DNA of 64,000 nt, taken from positions 1 to 64,000 of the forward strand of contig JAQWWH010000005.1 of assembly GCA_029255105.1 (NCBI GenBank), given 5' to 3'. The translations under genes and the position numbers were made by a program. The notes beneath the pieces were generated by a model. The model did no database searches. It saw only the letters and a list, made by a program, of their open reading frames with translations, and had not been told where the DNA came from. Shown one piece after another: positions 45,114 through 56,504 of the stretch; the first letter of the stretch is position 1, and every line of letters begins with the position of its first letter. The stretch is from Flavimaricola sp. GTDB lineage: Bacteria; Pseudomonadota; Alphaproteobacteria; Rhodobacterales; Rhodobacteraceae.

Positions 45114-46397
45114 TCAGCCTGATTGCTTTTGCACGCCGGTCAGACGGCCTGCAATGATGGCAATGATGGCGGCGACAAAGCTGAACAACGCCCCCATCTT
45201 GGCCGCATCCTGCACCGCGATATCGCCCAGCATCGTGCCGCCGGGGAAAGCGACCGAGGCAATAAACAGCGACACGGTAAAGCCGATCGCGGCGACACAG
45301 CCGACCACGAAAAGATCGATGATCCGCATTCCCTTTGGCAAGCCAAGCCCCATCGGCCGGGCAGCGATCCAGCCAAAGAGAAGGATACCGACGGGCTTAC
45401 CGATCAGCAGACCCGCAAGCACCAACCACGTCGGCGATCCGATGGAACTGAATTCGACACCCGCATTGAGCAGGCCGAAGAAGAACAGGACCACTTCGAC
45501 GGGGTGTTTTAGCAAATGTTCGATGTGGTTGAGCAGGTCAGTCAGATATTGCTCGGCCTCGGAAAAGATGCCGAAGGCCCTGTCGGCATGGGGAATTGTG
45601 GGCACAATCGGCAACAGGCCAAGGGCGGGGTGAATGCCTGCCTCCTGAAACCCATACCAGCTGAGCGCGCCGGCGATCAGATAGGGCATGAACGACAGTT
45701 TGTTGCGGACCCAGGTGGAATTCGGGCGCATTTCATTGCCACGATCCAGCCGGCGGGGCAGCAGGTTGAACAGAAGAAACACGCCGACCGCAGCCCCAAG
45801 GGACAAGAGCAGCCACAGTGGCTGAAGTTCGCCCGAGGGATAAAAGATCGCCAAAATGATCAGCCCGGCGGCATCATCCGCAATCGCGAGCAGCAGCAGG
45901 AAACGAACTGCCGGATGGCCGGCGCCGAACACGAGGCGACCGACAAGGTAGGAAAACGCGATGTCTGTCGCCGTCGGAATGGCCCAGCCACGCGATACCG
46001 CGTCATAGGTGTCAGACCCCAGGAAGGCCGCAAGGCCAAGATAGACTGCGATGGGGCCAAGCATGCCACCAAGCGTCGCAACCAAAGGCGTCGCCGCCTT
46101 TTTGCCGCGCAGCGAGCCGTTTTCGAGGATGACAGCCTCCCAGACTTCTTTTGCGGCGATTGCAAAGAAGAAGGCCATGAGCACGTCGTTGACCAGATAA
46201 TGAAGGGTCAGGGTCCGATACTCGACCAGGCCTGCCTCATTGTAATGGGCGTGGCCTACGAAAAAGTGGTCGACCAGGACAAAGTCGACAAAGTGATGAT
46301 AGCTGTCCGGGTTCAGGTTGGCCCATCCCAGAGCGATGATCGCTCCGATGATCAACAGCAGTGAGTAATTGGTGACGAAATTCCAGACGCGATACAT
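45114..46397 (-). CDS. nhaA: Na+/H+ antiporter NhaA
   Basis: This 427-residue inner-membrane protein has about eleven to twelve hydrophobic segments. The two antiport aspartates lie in LLLLAIADDAAGLIILAIF near residue 170, preceded by the NhaA-specific PTATDIAFSYLV. It exchanges sodium for protons to maintain pH and sodium levels, as expected in a marine or saline lifestyle. The frame runs further upstream, but the ATG at 46397 has GGAGAA and matches the NhaA N-terminus. It is slightly longer than E. coli NhaA. Confidence 0.93.
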   Translation of the reverse strand: MYRVWNFVTNYSLLLIIGAIIALGWANLNPDSYHHFVDFVLVDHFFVGHAHYNEAGLVEYRTLTLHYLVNDVLMAFFFAIAAKEVWEAVILENGSLRGKKAATPLVATLGGMLGPIAVYLGLAAFLGSDTYDAVSRGWAIPTATDIAFSYLVGRLVFGAGHPAVRFLLLLAIADDAAGLIILAIFYPSGELQPLWLLLSLGAAVGVFLLFNLLPRRLDRGNEMRPNSTWVRNKLSFMPYLIAGALSWYGFQEAGIHPALGLLPIVPTIPHADRAFGIFSEAEQYLTDLLNHIEHLLKHPVEVVLFFFGLLNAGVEFSSIGSPTWLVLAGLLIGKPVGILLFGWIAARPMGLGLPKGMRIIDLFVVGCVAAIGFTVSLFIASVAFPGGTMLGDIAVQDAAKMGALFSFVAAIIAIIAGRLTGVQKQSG

Positions 46398-46502
46398 CGA
46401 TGTTCTCCAGCCCTCGAGCGCCCTTGCGGTAAACCAAACTGCCCCCCATCGCAACCGGGCGTGAGACTTGGAAGTCGGGGTGTTCTATCGTAGCTCAAAG
46501 TC

Positions 46503-47096
46503 ATGAATGACCTGGAACAAGAGATTGCGGCCTGCAGATTATGCGCCGACAGGTTCGCCGCGACGGTCACGGGGCATCGGCCCCGGCCGGTCGTCTGGTT
46601 TCGACCTGGGGCAAGGCTCCTGATCGCGGGCCAGGCCCCGGGTGCGCGGGTGCACGCCAGCGGCCGGCCGTTCACCGACCCCTCGGGGGACCGGCTGCGA
46701 CACTGGCTGGGGCTGGATGAGGCCGAATTCTATGATCGGTCGCGGATTGCCATCGTGCCGATGGCATTTTGCTTTCCCGGCTATGATGCCAAAAGCGCGG
46801 ACTTGCCGCCGCCGCCCATCTGTAGCCAGACCTGGCACAGACAGGTGATGGAGGCGCTGGGCGACATCCGCCTCACCGTGCTGGTGGGAGGGGCAGCGCA
46901 GCGCTGGCATCTGGACCGTGCTGCGACCGTCACCCGGACCGTTGCAGCCTGGCGCGACCATGCCCCGCAGGTCTTTCCCTTGCCTCATCCGTCCTGGCGC
47001 AATACCGCATGGTTGAAGTCAAACCCCTGGTTCGAGGCCGACCTTGTGCCGGTCATGCGCGCCCGTGTGCAAGAAGTGATGACGTCCGATGATTGA
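46503..47096 (+). CDS. Uracil-DNA glycosylase family protein
   Basis: This 197-residue protein has the UDG superfamily motifs GQAPGARVHASGRPFTDPSG near residue 42 and PHPSWRN near residue 160, with CRLCADRF at the start. These are the catalytic-water and DNA-minor-groove motifs of the bacterial UDG superfamily. The two N-terminal cysteines could be part of an FeS site as in UdgA-type enzymes, but the later cysteines expected for that are not clear. It overlaps the next gene by eight bases. Confidence 0.85.
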   Translation: MNDLEQEIAACRLCADRFAATVTGHRPRPVVWFRPGARLLIAGQAPGARVHASGRPFTDPSGDRLRHWLGLDEAEFYDRSRIAIVPMAFCFPGYDAKSADLPPPPICSQTWHRQVMEALGDIRLTVLVGGAAQRWHLDRAATVTRTVAAWRDHAPQVFPLPHPSWRNTAWLKSNPWFEADLVPVMRARVQEVMTSDD

Positions 47097-47877
47097 AACG
47101 ACCGCCCTCGACCAGGCCCATGCGGCCATGATGGCCCATCCTGAGGACGACACCCTGCGTCTGGCCTTTTTCGAACGGCTGGCGGACGCGGAAGTGTTTC
47201 TTTTGTTGTCCGAAGAGGCTGGCGCCGACAGCGTGACGCCCCGGATCATCGAAAGCGAGGGCGCACGCTATGTCCTGATCTTTGACACAGAGGACAGGCT
47301 GTCCTCCTTTACCGGAACCGTGTCCCCTTTTGCCGGTCTGTCAGGACGGGGCCTTGCCGATTTGATGGCGGGGCAGGGTATTGGCCTGGCACTGAATCCT
47401 GAAGTCGCACCCTCTGCTATCCTGATCCCGGCCGAGGCGGTGGATTGGCTGGCCAGCACGCTGGCCCATGCGCCCACGGTCACCTCGGCGCGGCCGGTTG
47501 AGGTCACCCCGCCGGGGGCGTTGCCGCAGTCGTTGCTGAGTGCTTTGGCGCGCAAGCTGGACGGCACGGGCGATCTTGCCGCTTCGGCCTGGCTGGCCGG
47601 TGTCGGATATGAGGACGGAAGCCGGGGCCATTTGCTGGCCTTTGTCGATGCGCTGGACGACGCGCAGCCGGCCCTTGCCGTTGCCGCCAATGAGGCCCTG
47701 ACCTTTTCGGGGATCGAGGCCGGAGCGATGGATGTCACCTTTGTCCTGTCCGGCACCCCGATGGCCGAGCGGATCGCCCGTGTCGGCCAAATGATCGATT
47801 TACCCCGCCGGCAGCCCCCGGAAACAGGCCCCGCCGCCCCGGGGATGGACCCCGACCGACCGCCGCGCCTGCGTTAA
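47089..47877 (+). CDS. SseB-domain protein
   Basis: This 262-residue protein has the SseB N-terminal domain (LDQAHAAMMAHPEDDTLRLA at the start, then VLIFDTEDRLSSFTG near residue 63, a typical strand). The second half is less conserved and Pro-rich at the end. The family's role in non-pathogens is not established. Its start overlaps the glycosylase stop, so the two are co-transcribed. Confidence 0.82.
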   Translation: MIETTALDQAHAAMMAHPEDDTLRLAFFERLADAEVFLLLSEEAGADSVTPRIIESEGARYVLIFDTEDRLSSFTGTVSPFAGLSGRGLADLMAGQGIGLALNPEVAPSAILIPAEAVDWLASTLAHAPTVTSARPVEVTPPGALPQSLLSALARKLDGTGDLAASAWLAGVGYEDGSRGHLLAFVDALDDAQPALAVAANEALTFSGIEAGAMDVTFVLSGTPMAERIARVGQMIDLPRRQPPETGPAAPGMDPDRPPRLR

Positions 47878-47952
47878 GGGGGGCATGGTGGCGCTGCCCC
47901 CGCCGCCTTCGGCGTCTCCCCCGGGATATTGGAGGCGAGATGAGGAGCGGGC

Positions 47953-48888
47953 CTAGTAGCCCAGGGTTCGATCCACCAGGTGCAGGAAGGGTTCGCCGGC
48001 CTCGCCGCGTCGGATGTTTTCGGCCACAACCTCGGCGGCGGCGTCGACCCGTGTCTCGGAGGCGATATGGGGCGTGATGGTGACCTTTGGGTGCGCCCAA
48101 TAGGGATCCTCTGGTGGTAGGGGTTCGGTGCGAAACACATCCAGGGTGGCATGGGCCACCTGGCCGCTTTCCAGGGCGGCCAGCAAGGCCGCGTCGTCGA
48201 TCAGGGCGCCGCGGCCGGGGTTGATCACGAAGGCCCCTGGTGCGAGCAGTCCCAGCGTCCGGGCGCCGAGAAGGTTCTCGGTCTCGGCGGTCAGCGGCAC
48301 CAGAAGGACGAGGATTTCTGCGCCTTCAAGGGCCTGGTCGAGGCCTTCAGCCTCCGACAGGCAGCGCACTCCGGCAATGTCCTTTTGCGACCTGCTCCAG
48401 CCGGTGACCTGAAATCCGATGCTAGCGAGGGCACGTGCGCAGGCCCCTCCCAGCGCCCCGATCCCGAGGATGGTGACCTTGCGGTCGCGGGCCAGTGGCG
48501 GGCAGATGTCGTTCCGCCAGACCCCGTCCTGGCCCAGGATATGGGCATCCATACCCAGGTGGTGGCGCAGCACATGGCCTGTCACCCATTCGACCATCCC
48601 TTCGTCAAGGCCCCCTCCCACCATGCGTGCGAGCGGTTGGGTGAGGGTCGGGTTCTTGACGATCCCTTCCACGCCCGCCCAGAGACGCAGGACCGCCTTG
48701 GTGCGGACAAAGGGGCTGAAATCCTCGATTTCGCACCCGGTCCCATAGACGATGTAATCCGTCTCTTCGGGCGGATGATTGGGGGCCAGTTGCACGGCCA
48801 CCCCGGCGCGATCGCAGGCGGCCATCAGGGGATCCCGATAGGCCTCCCATGCGGAGGGGGAACCTGCGAAGAGGACATTGACTGACAT
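47953..48888 (-). CDS. 2-hydroxyacid dehydrogenase (glyoxylate/hydroxypyruvate reductase GhrA-like)
   Basis: This 311-residue NAD(P)-dependent enzyme has the Rossmann motif ILGIGALGGACARALASIG near residue 140 and the catalytic triad region NPGRGALIDDAAL (Arg), DVFRTEPLP (Glu) and TPHIASET (His). It reduces glyoxylate or hydroxypyruvate. I chose the ATG at 48888, six bases after AGGA. It lies eight bases after the rodA stop, at the end of the rod-shape cluster. Confidence 0.88.
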   Translation of the reverse strand: MSVNVLFAGSPSAWEAYRDPLMAACDRAGVAVQLAPNHPPEETDYIVYGTGCEIEDFSPFVRTKAVLRLWAGVEGIVKNPTLTQPLARMVGGGLDEGMVEWVTGHVLRHHLGMDAHILGQDGVWRNDICPPLARDRKVTILGIGALGGACARALASIGFQVTGWSRSQKDIAGVRCLSEAEGLDQALEGAEILVLLVPLTAETENLLGARTLGLLAPGAFVINPGRGALIDDAALLAALESGQVAHATLDVFRTEPLPPEDPYWAHPKVTITPHIASETRVDAAAEVVAENIRRGEAGEPFLHLVDRTLGY

Positions 48889-48896
48889 GGGCATTC

Positions 48897-50036
48897 CTAG
48901 CGGGGTTTGTGGACGTGGGCGCTTTGTACCAGCCCAAAGGCGATGAGCAGGACGAGCATGGCCGAGCCGCCATAGCTGACCAAGGGCAAGGGCACGCCCA
49001 CGACAGGGGCGAGCCCCATCACCATGGACATGTTGACGGCGAAATACAGGAAGAACGTCATCGCCACGCCAAGCGTGAGGAGGGCGGCGAACCGGTCCTT
49101 GTTCGTCATCGCCGAGGCAATGCAAAACACGATGATCAGGGCGTAGAGGGCGAGCAGGGCGAAGGCGCCGATGAACCCGAACTCTTCGGCCAGGGTGGTG
49201 AAGATGAAGTCGGTATGCTTTTCGGGAAGGAAGTTCAGCCGGCTTTGAGTGCCTTGCATGAAGCCGCGGCCGGTCCAGCCACCCGAGCCAAGGGCGATCT
49301 TTGCCTGGGTAATGTGGTAGCCCGCGCCCAGCGGATCATTCGACGGGTCGATGAAAGTGTCGATGCGCCTGAACTGATAGTCCTTGATCAATTGCCAGCT
49401 TGTTCCCCGGCTTTCAAAAACCGCGACCACGGCACCGACCCCAGCAACGATAACGGTCGCGAAATAGGCCCAATGCACCCCGGCCAGGAACATGACGGCC
49501 CCGCCTCCCGCCACCAGCAGGATCGATGTCCCGAGATCGGGCTGGGTCAGGACCAGCAGTGTCGGCAGGGCGATGAACACCAATGGCACTAATACCCAGA
49601 AGGGGTGTGACACCTTTTTGAGGGGAAGCCAGTCGTAATAGGCGGCCAGCATCATGACGAGCCCGATTTTCATAAGCTCCGATGGCTGCAATCGCATGAA
49701 CCCAAGGTCGATCCAGCGCTGCGCCCCCATCCCGGTGACCCCGAAGAACTCGACCGCCAGTAGAAGCGCGAGAGAGATCAGGTAGGCCAAGGCCGCCATG
49801 TTACGCCAGAACCATATGGGCACCATTGCGATCACCAACATCATCGCCATGCCAGCGGCAAACCGCTTCATCTGCGGCTCCATCCACGGGGTAGCTGACC
49901 CACCGGCGACGGAATAAAGCATCAGGAAACCGGCGCCCGAGATCGCGGCCAGCAGAATGATGATCGGCCAGTTCAGGTAAAGCAGCTTGCGAAAGCCTGT
50001 CGGAACATAGCGGGTGTTGTACTCAAGATAACTCAT
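48897..50036 (-). CDS. rodA: Rod-shape peptidoglycan glycosyltransferase RodA
   Basis: This 379-residue SEDS-family protein has about ten membrane segments. The catalytic region is in FLPEKHTDFIFTTLAEEFGF near residue 255 and the GVPLPLVSYGGSAM segment near residue 350 is diagnostic. RodA polymerises glycan strands with PBP2 during elongation. It follows the mrdA gene with a 12-base gap, as usual. Confidence 0.97.
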   Translation of the reverse strand: MSYLEYNTRYVPTGFRKLLYLNWPIIILLAAISGAGFLMLYSVAGGSATPWMEPQMKRFAAGMAMMLVIAMVPIWFWRNMAALAYLISLALLLAVEFFGVTGMGAQRWIDLGFMRLQPSELMKIGLVMMLAAYYDWLPLKKVSHPFWVLVPLVFIALPTLLVLTQPDLGTSILLVAGGGAVMFLAGVHWAYFATVIVAGVGAVVAVFESRGTSWQLIKDYQFRRIDTFIDPSNDPLGAGYHITQAKIALGSGGWTGRGFMQGTQSRLNFLPEKHTDFIFTTLAEEFGFIGAFALLALYALIIVFCIASAMTNKDRFAALLTLGVAMTFFLYFAVNMSMVMGLAPVVGVPLPLVSYGGSAMLVLLIAFGLVQSAHVHKPR

Positions 50037-50048
50037 CGCCCCTTCCCG

Positions 50049-51989
50049 TCAGGCCCGCGTGTTCGCGGTGCCGCCGGCGGCGACCCGGTTCTGAATCCGC
50101 ACTTGTTGATCGGCGATGCGCGCCCGGACGTCGGCCGGATAGGCCTCGAGCGGGGGAGGGCCATCGTAAAGGGCCTGCAGGGTGATGTCCCTGCCGATCG
50201 GGGCAGCAGCGGCCGACCCGCCGCCGCCATGCTCAACGATGACCGACACCGCATAGCGCGGCATCTCGAAGGGGGCGAAATTGACCCAAAGGGCGTGATC
50301 CCGCCGTTCCCAGGGCAGGTCCTCGTTCGATGTGACCCCACGGGCCCGTTCTTCGGGTGTGATCCGCCGGACCTGGCTGGTTCCCGTCTTGCCGGCCATC
50401 CGTGCCTCGTCCAGCGTGATCCGGGACCGATAGGCGGTTCCCCTTTGGTGGTTGGAAACGTCGAACATCGACTGACGCAGGCGGCGTAGATAGTTTTCGT
50501 TCAACCCCAGCGACTCGCCCCCGGTGATCGGCTGTTCGATCCCGTCGATCGTGTGGATGAGCCGGGGTTCAATGTTGCGGCCAGTGGCAAGCCGGGCCGT
50601 CATGATGGCAAGCTGCAACGGAGAGGCGAGGACATCGCCCTGACCGATCGAGGCGTTGACCGTGTCCCCGATCCGCCAGTCCTGCCCGCGCACCGACCGC
50701 TTCCATTCGCGGTCCGGGGCAAGGCCTTGGGCCACCGCCGACATTGGAACGTCGTGGCGCACGCCGATCCCCAGCTTTTGGGCCATCGCGGAAATCGCGT
50801 CGATGCCGACCCGTTGGGCGACTTCATAGTAATAGCAGTCGCAGCTTTGCTTGAGGCTTTCGTGAAGGTTGATGTTGCCGTGACCTGAACCCTTCCAGCA
50901 GTGAAAGCGGGTGCCTGAAACCTCGGTCCAGCCGCTACAATAGATCGTCTCGTCCGGGGTCAGTACCTCGGCTTCGAGGGCGGCCAGGGCGGTGACCATC
51001 TTGAAGGTCGATCCGGGGGGGTAGGTGCCTTGCACGGACTTGGCGGACAGGGGACGATAGATGTCTTCGTTCAGCCCGTTCCAGGCGGCGACCGAGATGC
51101 CGCGCACAAAAAGGTTGGGGTCAAAGGTTGGGGCTGATGCAACCGCCTTGAGATCGCCGGTAAACGTGTCGATCACGACGGCGGCGGCGCTTTCGCCTTC
51201 AAGCCGGGCCTCGACGTAGCTTTGCAGGCGCGAGTCGATGGTCAGCTGGATATCCGCCCCGGAGACCCCTTCCTGCCGGTCCAGTTCCCGCATCACCCGG
51301 CCAAGGGCGTTGACCTCGATCCGACGGCTGCCGGCAACCCCGCGCAGCGTCCGCTCCATCTTGTTTTCCACCCCGGTCTTGCCGATCTGAAAGCGGGGGA
51401 TTTGCAGCAGGGGGTCCTGATCGTCGATCCGGCTCAGGTCATAGTCGCTGACCGGGCCGACGTAGCCAATGACGTGGGCCGTGTCCGAACCCATGGGGTA
51501 ATGGCGCGACAGGCCGACCTCGGCGATGATACCGGGCAGGGCGGGTGCGTTTACCGTGACCTTGGCGATATCGTCCCAGGCGACACGGTCGACAATTGTC
51601 ACAGGCACGAAGGGCGAGCGGCGGTTCATCTCTTCGATGGCCCGCTCGATGGTCTCTGGCGGGATGGCGACAAGGCGGGTCAGGCGGTCGAGGACCTCTT
51701 GTACATCGCCGGCATCCTCGCGGACCATGACGATCCGGTAGTTCTGTTCGTTGACGGCCAGGGGCACACCATTGACATCGAAGATCAGGCCACGCGCCGG
51801 TGGCAAAAGGCGGATGTTGATCCGGTTCTCTTCCGCCAGAAGCCGAAACTCATCCGCCTGTTCGACCTGCATGGATTGCATGCGGAACCCCAACGCACCG
51901 ACAAGACCGAATTGGGCGACGCCGAGCAGAAGGGCGCGGCGGCTGACCTGGCGGGCACTGTCTGCGGTATCTTTTGGTGGGCGTCTCAT
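50049..51989 (-). CDS. mrdA: Penicillin-binding protein 2
   Basis: This 646-residue transpeptidase has an N-terminal membrane anchor (about residues 16-38), a dimerisation domain and a C-terminal transpeptidase domain. Motifs: PPGSTFKMV (active-site Ser, near residue 328), SCD near residue 384, and GKTGTSQ near residue 532. It cross-links peptidoglycan along the cell side with RodA. It is nine bases downstream of mreD. Confidence 0.97.
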   Translation of the reverse strand: MRRPPKDTADSARQVSRRALLLGVAQFGLVGALGFRMQSMQVEQADEFRLLAEENRINIRLLPPARGLIFDVNGVPLAVNEQNYRIVMVREDAGDVQEVLDRLTRLVAIPPETIERAIEEMNRRSPFVPVTIVDRVAWDDIAKVTVNAPALPGIIAEVGLSRHYPMGSDTAHVIGYVGPVSDYDLSRIDDQDPLLQIPRFQIGKTGVENKMERTLRGVAGSRRIEVNALGRVMRELDRQEGVSGADIQLTIDSRLQSYVEARLEGESAAAVVIDTFTGDLKAVASAPTFDPNLFVRGISVAAWNGLNEDIYRPLSAKSVQGTYPPGSTFKMVTALAALEAEVLTPDETIYCSGWTEVSGTRFHCWKGSGHGNINLHESLKQSCDCYYYEVAQRVGIDAISAMAQKLGIGVRHDVPMSAVAQGLAPDREWKRSVRGQDWRIGDTVNASIGQGDVLASPLQLAIMTARLATGRNIEPRLIHTIDGIEQPITGGESLGLNENYLRRLRQSMFDVSNHQRGTAYRSRITLDEARMAGKTGTSQVRRITPEERARGVTSNEDLPWERRDHALWVNFAPFEMPRYAVSVIVEHGGGGSAAAAPIGRDITLQALYDGPPPLEAYPADVRARIADQQVRIQNRVAAGGTANTRA

Positions 51990-51998
51990 GTTGCTTCC

Positions 51999-52541
51999 TT
52001 ACACCCGGTGGCCAAGGGCGTCGACCTCGCCCGGGGCGGGGCGGCTGACGCCAAAGATCAGATGGGCGGTTGCCACCACCAGCGGGTAGACCATGCAGGT
52101 CAAGGCCATCTCGATCATCGTGAGGCGAAGCGGGGCCTGCGGCATCACGACCACGGCCAACACGATGCGGTTGGCCAGCGCCAGCGCCACGATCCCCAGG
52201 GCCACTGTCGCCCACTCCAGCGGAAAGGGCACGTTGCGCAACGAATTGGCCTGCGCCCGGAGTGCTTCGGTCAGGATCAGGACAAAGGCCGTGTGCAGGC
52301 CGGGCGGTCGTCCGAACAGCAGATCGGTAATCAGAAACACCGGAACGATCATCATGGCCGGGGCGTAGTCGGGCCGTCGCGCAACCCAGGCCAGCGTGAC
52401 CACGAGCATGAAGTCTGGCGCGGCCCAGCTGGGGGGAAGTGTGTTCAACGGCAAGAGCTGGATGAAGATCAGCGCAAAGCAAATCAGCAACCAGGTCAGG
52501 CGGCCAAGCCAGGGGCCTGTGCGTCCCGTCCCCTCAGCCAT
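51999..52541 (-). CDS. mreD: Rod-shape-determining membrane protein MreD
   Basis: This 180-residue inner-membrane protein has about five hydrophobic segments (LTWLLICFALIFIQLLPL first) and the PDFMLVVTLAWVARRPDY segment typical of alphaproteobacterial MreD. It overlaps the mreC 3' end by eight bases. MreD works with MreC to connect the MreB filament to RodA-PBP2. Confidence 0.9.
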   Translation of the reverse strand: MAEGTGRTGPWLGRLTWLLICFALIFIQLLPLNTLPPSWAAPDFMLVVTLAWVARRPDYAPAMMIVPVFLITDLLFGRPPGLHTAFVLILTEALRAQANSLRNVPFPLEWATVALGIVALALANRIVLAVVVMPQAPLRLTMIEMALTCMVYPLVVATAHLIFGVSRPAPGEVDALGHRV

Positions 52542-53484
52542 CGGCAGCCCCGGTCGCGGCGGTCACGTCCTCGGCCACGGGCAACACCGGCGAAATTGCG
52601 GGGGCGATCAGGCTTCCCGGATCGTTAAGCTGTTCACTCTGGCGGCTGCGCAGCACGCGCAGAAACTCCAGCCGTTCATAATCGGCGGCCAACCGGACGC
52701 GAAGGCGTCTGTCGTTGCCAAGGGCGACCTGGCCCACAAGCAGATCGGCCGGAAAAAGGCCGCCATCGCCGGAACTGACGACGCGGTCGCCAGGGCGGAC
52801 GACATCGGGGTTTTCCAGAAACTCGATCGGGGGATAGATGGTGTTGTCACCCACCAGGATCGCCCGCTGGCCCGAAGGCTGGATGATCACCGGTATCCGG
52901 CTTGATGTATCGGTCAGCAGGATCGTCCGACTGGTGTTTTCGCCCACGCCCGAGATGCGCCCGACAAGACCGATGCCGTCCATCGCTGGCCAGCCGTCCA
53001 GGATGCCGTCACGCGCGCCCACATTCAGCAGCACAGATTGACGAAACGGAGAGCCGCTGTCGGCCATGACCACCCCGGTGATATAAGTCAGGTTGGGGTC
53101 GAGGCGCACGTTGTTGAGGTCCAGAAGCTTGGCATTCTCCTGTTCAAGCTGAAGGGCGGCCTCGCGCCAGGCGCGCATCTGCTGCAATTCGCGCCGCAGA
53201 TCCTGGTTCTGTTCGTAGATCCGCTGATAGCTTTGGAAATCGGTGACAAGATTGGCCAGCCCGGTCACCGGGGCCATCGCCCAATCAAGGTTCGGAACGA
53301 TGCTGTCCACCACTGCTGCGCGGAACCGCTCCACCCGGGGGCTGTCGATCCGCCAGATCAGGAAAATCCCGAACAGGCAAAGGATCATCAGCCCGATCAG
53401 CAATCTGCGGATCGGGCCAACATAGTCTTCGCCATTCTGTCGCTCTCGTGCCACGGCCTGTTCCGCTCCCGGTCGGCTGAACAC
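52534..53484 (-). CDS. mreC: Rod-shape-determining protein MreC
   Basis: This 316-residue protein has one membrane segment (residues 27-45), a coiled coil (about residues 82-115, YEQNQDLRRELQQMRAWREA) and a periplasmic beta-domain with GLVGRISGVGENTSRTILLT. The start is a GTG at 53484 with AAGG close upstream. MreC organises the elongation machinery in the periplasm. Its gene follows mreB after 17 bases. Confidence 0.95.
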   Translation of the reverse strand: MFSRPGAEQAVARERQNGEDYVGPIRRLLIGLMILCLFGIFLIWRIDSPRVERFRAAVVDSIVPNLDWAMAPVTGLANLVTDFQSYQRIYEQNQDLRRELQQMRAWREAALQLEQENAKLLDLNNVRLDPNLTYITGVVMADSGSPFRQSVLLNVGARDGILDGWPAMDGIGLVGRISGVGENTSRTILLTDTSSRIPVIIQPSGQRAILVGDNTIYPPIEFLENPDVVRPGDRVVSSGDGGLFPADLLVGQVALGNDRRLRVRLAADYERLEFLRVLRSRQSEQLNDPGSLIAPAISPVLPVAEDVTAATGAADG

Positions 53485-53501
53485 CGCCCTTCGGGCGGGG
53501 C

Positions 53502-54865
<1,364 letters not shown>

Positions 54866-54893
54866 AAAGGGACGGGTCCAGACCCGTCCCTTT
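54866..54893 (-). terminator. Intrinsic terminator after leuA
   Basis: A 12-bp stem (54866-54877 and 54882-54893, loop 54878-54881) lies 35 bases after the leuA stop codon. On the minus strand the stem is followed by TTCCTTTT, a suitable though interrupted T-run. Confidence 0.8.
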
Positions 54894-54927
54894 CAGTTCA
54901 CTAACAGCAGGGCCAGGAGGTGCAAAC

Positions 54928-56487
54928 TCAGCCGGCATCCTTGTAGCTGACGCCTTTGGTATCGACGCCCGGAGCGGTCTTTCCGCGGCGCACGATCAGC
55001 CGGTTGAGGGCATTGACATAGGCCTTTACGCTGGCCACGACCGTATCGGTGTCGGCGGATTGGCCGGTGGCGATCCGGCCGTCTTCTTCCAGCCGCACGC
55101 TGACGGTGGCCTGGGCATCGGTGCCCTCGGTCACTGCGTTCACCTGATAAAGCTGCAGACGTGCCGAATGGGCAAACAGCTGCTTGACCGCGTTGAAGCT
55201 GGCATCGACTGGGCCGTCACCTGTGGCGGTGATCGACTTGTCCTCTCCGTCAATCTCAAGAACCATCTCGGCGGTCTGGGGGCCATCGGTGCCGCAAACC
55301 ACGCGCAGATGCTTGAGCTTCAGGCGGTCTTCGGCGGCGTCGTTCTGGCGGACCAGCGCAATCAAGTCGTCGTCGTAGACCTCCTTCTTGCGGTCGGCCA
55401 GATCCTTGAACCGGACGAAGACATCGTTGAGCTGGTTGTCGGCCAGTTCAAAGCCCAGCTCCTTGAGCTTGGCGCGCAGGGCCGCCCGGCCCGAATGCTT
55501 GCCCAAGGGCAGCGAGGTGCCCGACAAGCCGACATCCTCGGGGCGCATGATCTCGAAGGTTTCCGAGTTCTTGAGCATCCCGTCCTGATGGATCCCGCTT
55601 TCATGGGCAAAGGCGTTCTTGCCGACGATGGCCTTGTTGAACTGAACCGGAAAGCCCGAGACTGTGGCCACCCGGCGCGAGATGTTCATGATCTTGGTGG
55701 TATCAATCCCGGTCTCATAGGGCATGATGTCGCCACGCACCTTGAGGGCCATCACGACCTCTTCTAGGGCGGTATTGCCGGCGCGTTCGCCCAGGCCGTT
55801 GATCGTGCATTCTATCTGCCGGGCACCGCCCGCGACGGCAGCCAGACTGTTTGCCGTCGCCATGCCAAGGTCGTTGTGGCAATGGGTGGCAAAGATCACC
55901 TGATCGGCGCCGGGGACCGTTGCGATCAGGCGCCGGATCAGATCCGCGCTTTCGACCGGCGCGGTATAGCCAACGGTGTCGGGGATGTTGATCGTGCTGG
56001 CACCTGCCTTGATCGCAATCTCCACGACCCGGCAGAGATAGTCCCACTCGGTCCTTGTGGCATCCATCGGCGACCACTGGACGTTGTCGCACAGGTTGCG
56101 GGCATGAGTCACGGTGTCGTGGATCCGCTCGGCCATCTGGTCCATATCGAGGTTGGGAATGGCCCGGTGCAGCGGCGAGGTGCCGATGAAGGTGTGGATG
56201 CGCGGCGACTTGGCATGTTTGACCGCGTCCCAGCAGCGGTCAATGTCCTTGTAGTTGGCGCGCGCCAGACCACAGATCGTCGCCGTCTTGGCCAGACGAG
56301 AGATCTCGGACACCGCCCGGAAATCCCCTTCGGAGGCAATGGGAAAGCCCGCCTCGATGATGTCGACGCCCATGTCGTCCAGCAGTTCGGCGATCTCGAG
56401 CTTTTCGTCATGGGTCATGGTGGCGCCGGGCGACTGTTCGCCGTCACGCAGGGTGGTGTCGAAAATCAACACTTTGTCTTTGGTCAT
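54928..56487 (-). CDS. leuA: 2-isopropylmalate synthase
   Basis: This 519-residue enzyme makes 2-isopropylmalate from acetyl-CoA and 2-oxoisovalerate, the first committed step of leucine synthesis. Motifs: FDTTLRDGEQSPGATM at residue 9 (metal and substrate contacts), ATHCHNDLGMATANSLA near residue 202, and a C-terminal regulatory domain (about residues 395-510) for leucine feedback inhibition. Its ribosome-binding site AAAGGA precedes the start. A leucine-rich leader peptide and pairing arms in the 5' leader suggest attenuation. Confidence 0.95.
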   Translation of the reverse strand: MTKDKVLIFDTTLRDGEQSPGATMTHDEKLEIAELLDDMGVDIIEAGFPIASEGDFRAVSEISRLAKTATICGLARANYKDIDRCWDAVKHAKSPRIHTFIGTSPLHRAIPNLDMDQMAERIHDTVTHARNLCDNVQWSPMDATRTEWDYLCRVVEIAIKAGASTINIPDTVGYTAPVESADLIRRLIATVPGADQVIFATHCHNDLGMATANSLAAVAGGARQIECTINGLGERAGNTALEEVVMALKVRGDIMPYETGIDTTKIMNISRRVATVSGFPVQFNKAIVGKNAFAHESGIHQDGMLKNSETFEIMRPEDVGLSGTSLPLGKHSGRAALRAKLKELGFELADNQLNDVFVRFKDLADRKKEVYDDDLIALVRQNDAAEDRLKLKHLRVVCGTDGPQTAEMVLEIDGEDKSITATGDGPVDASFNAVKQLFAHSARLQLYQVNAVTEGTDAQATVSVRLEEDGRIATGQSADTDTVVASVKAYVNALNRLIVRRGKTAPGVDTKGVSYKDAG

Positions 56488-56504
56488 TTTGAAAGTCCTT
56501 TGGT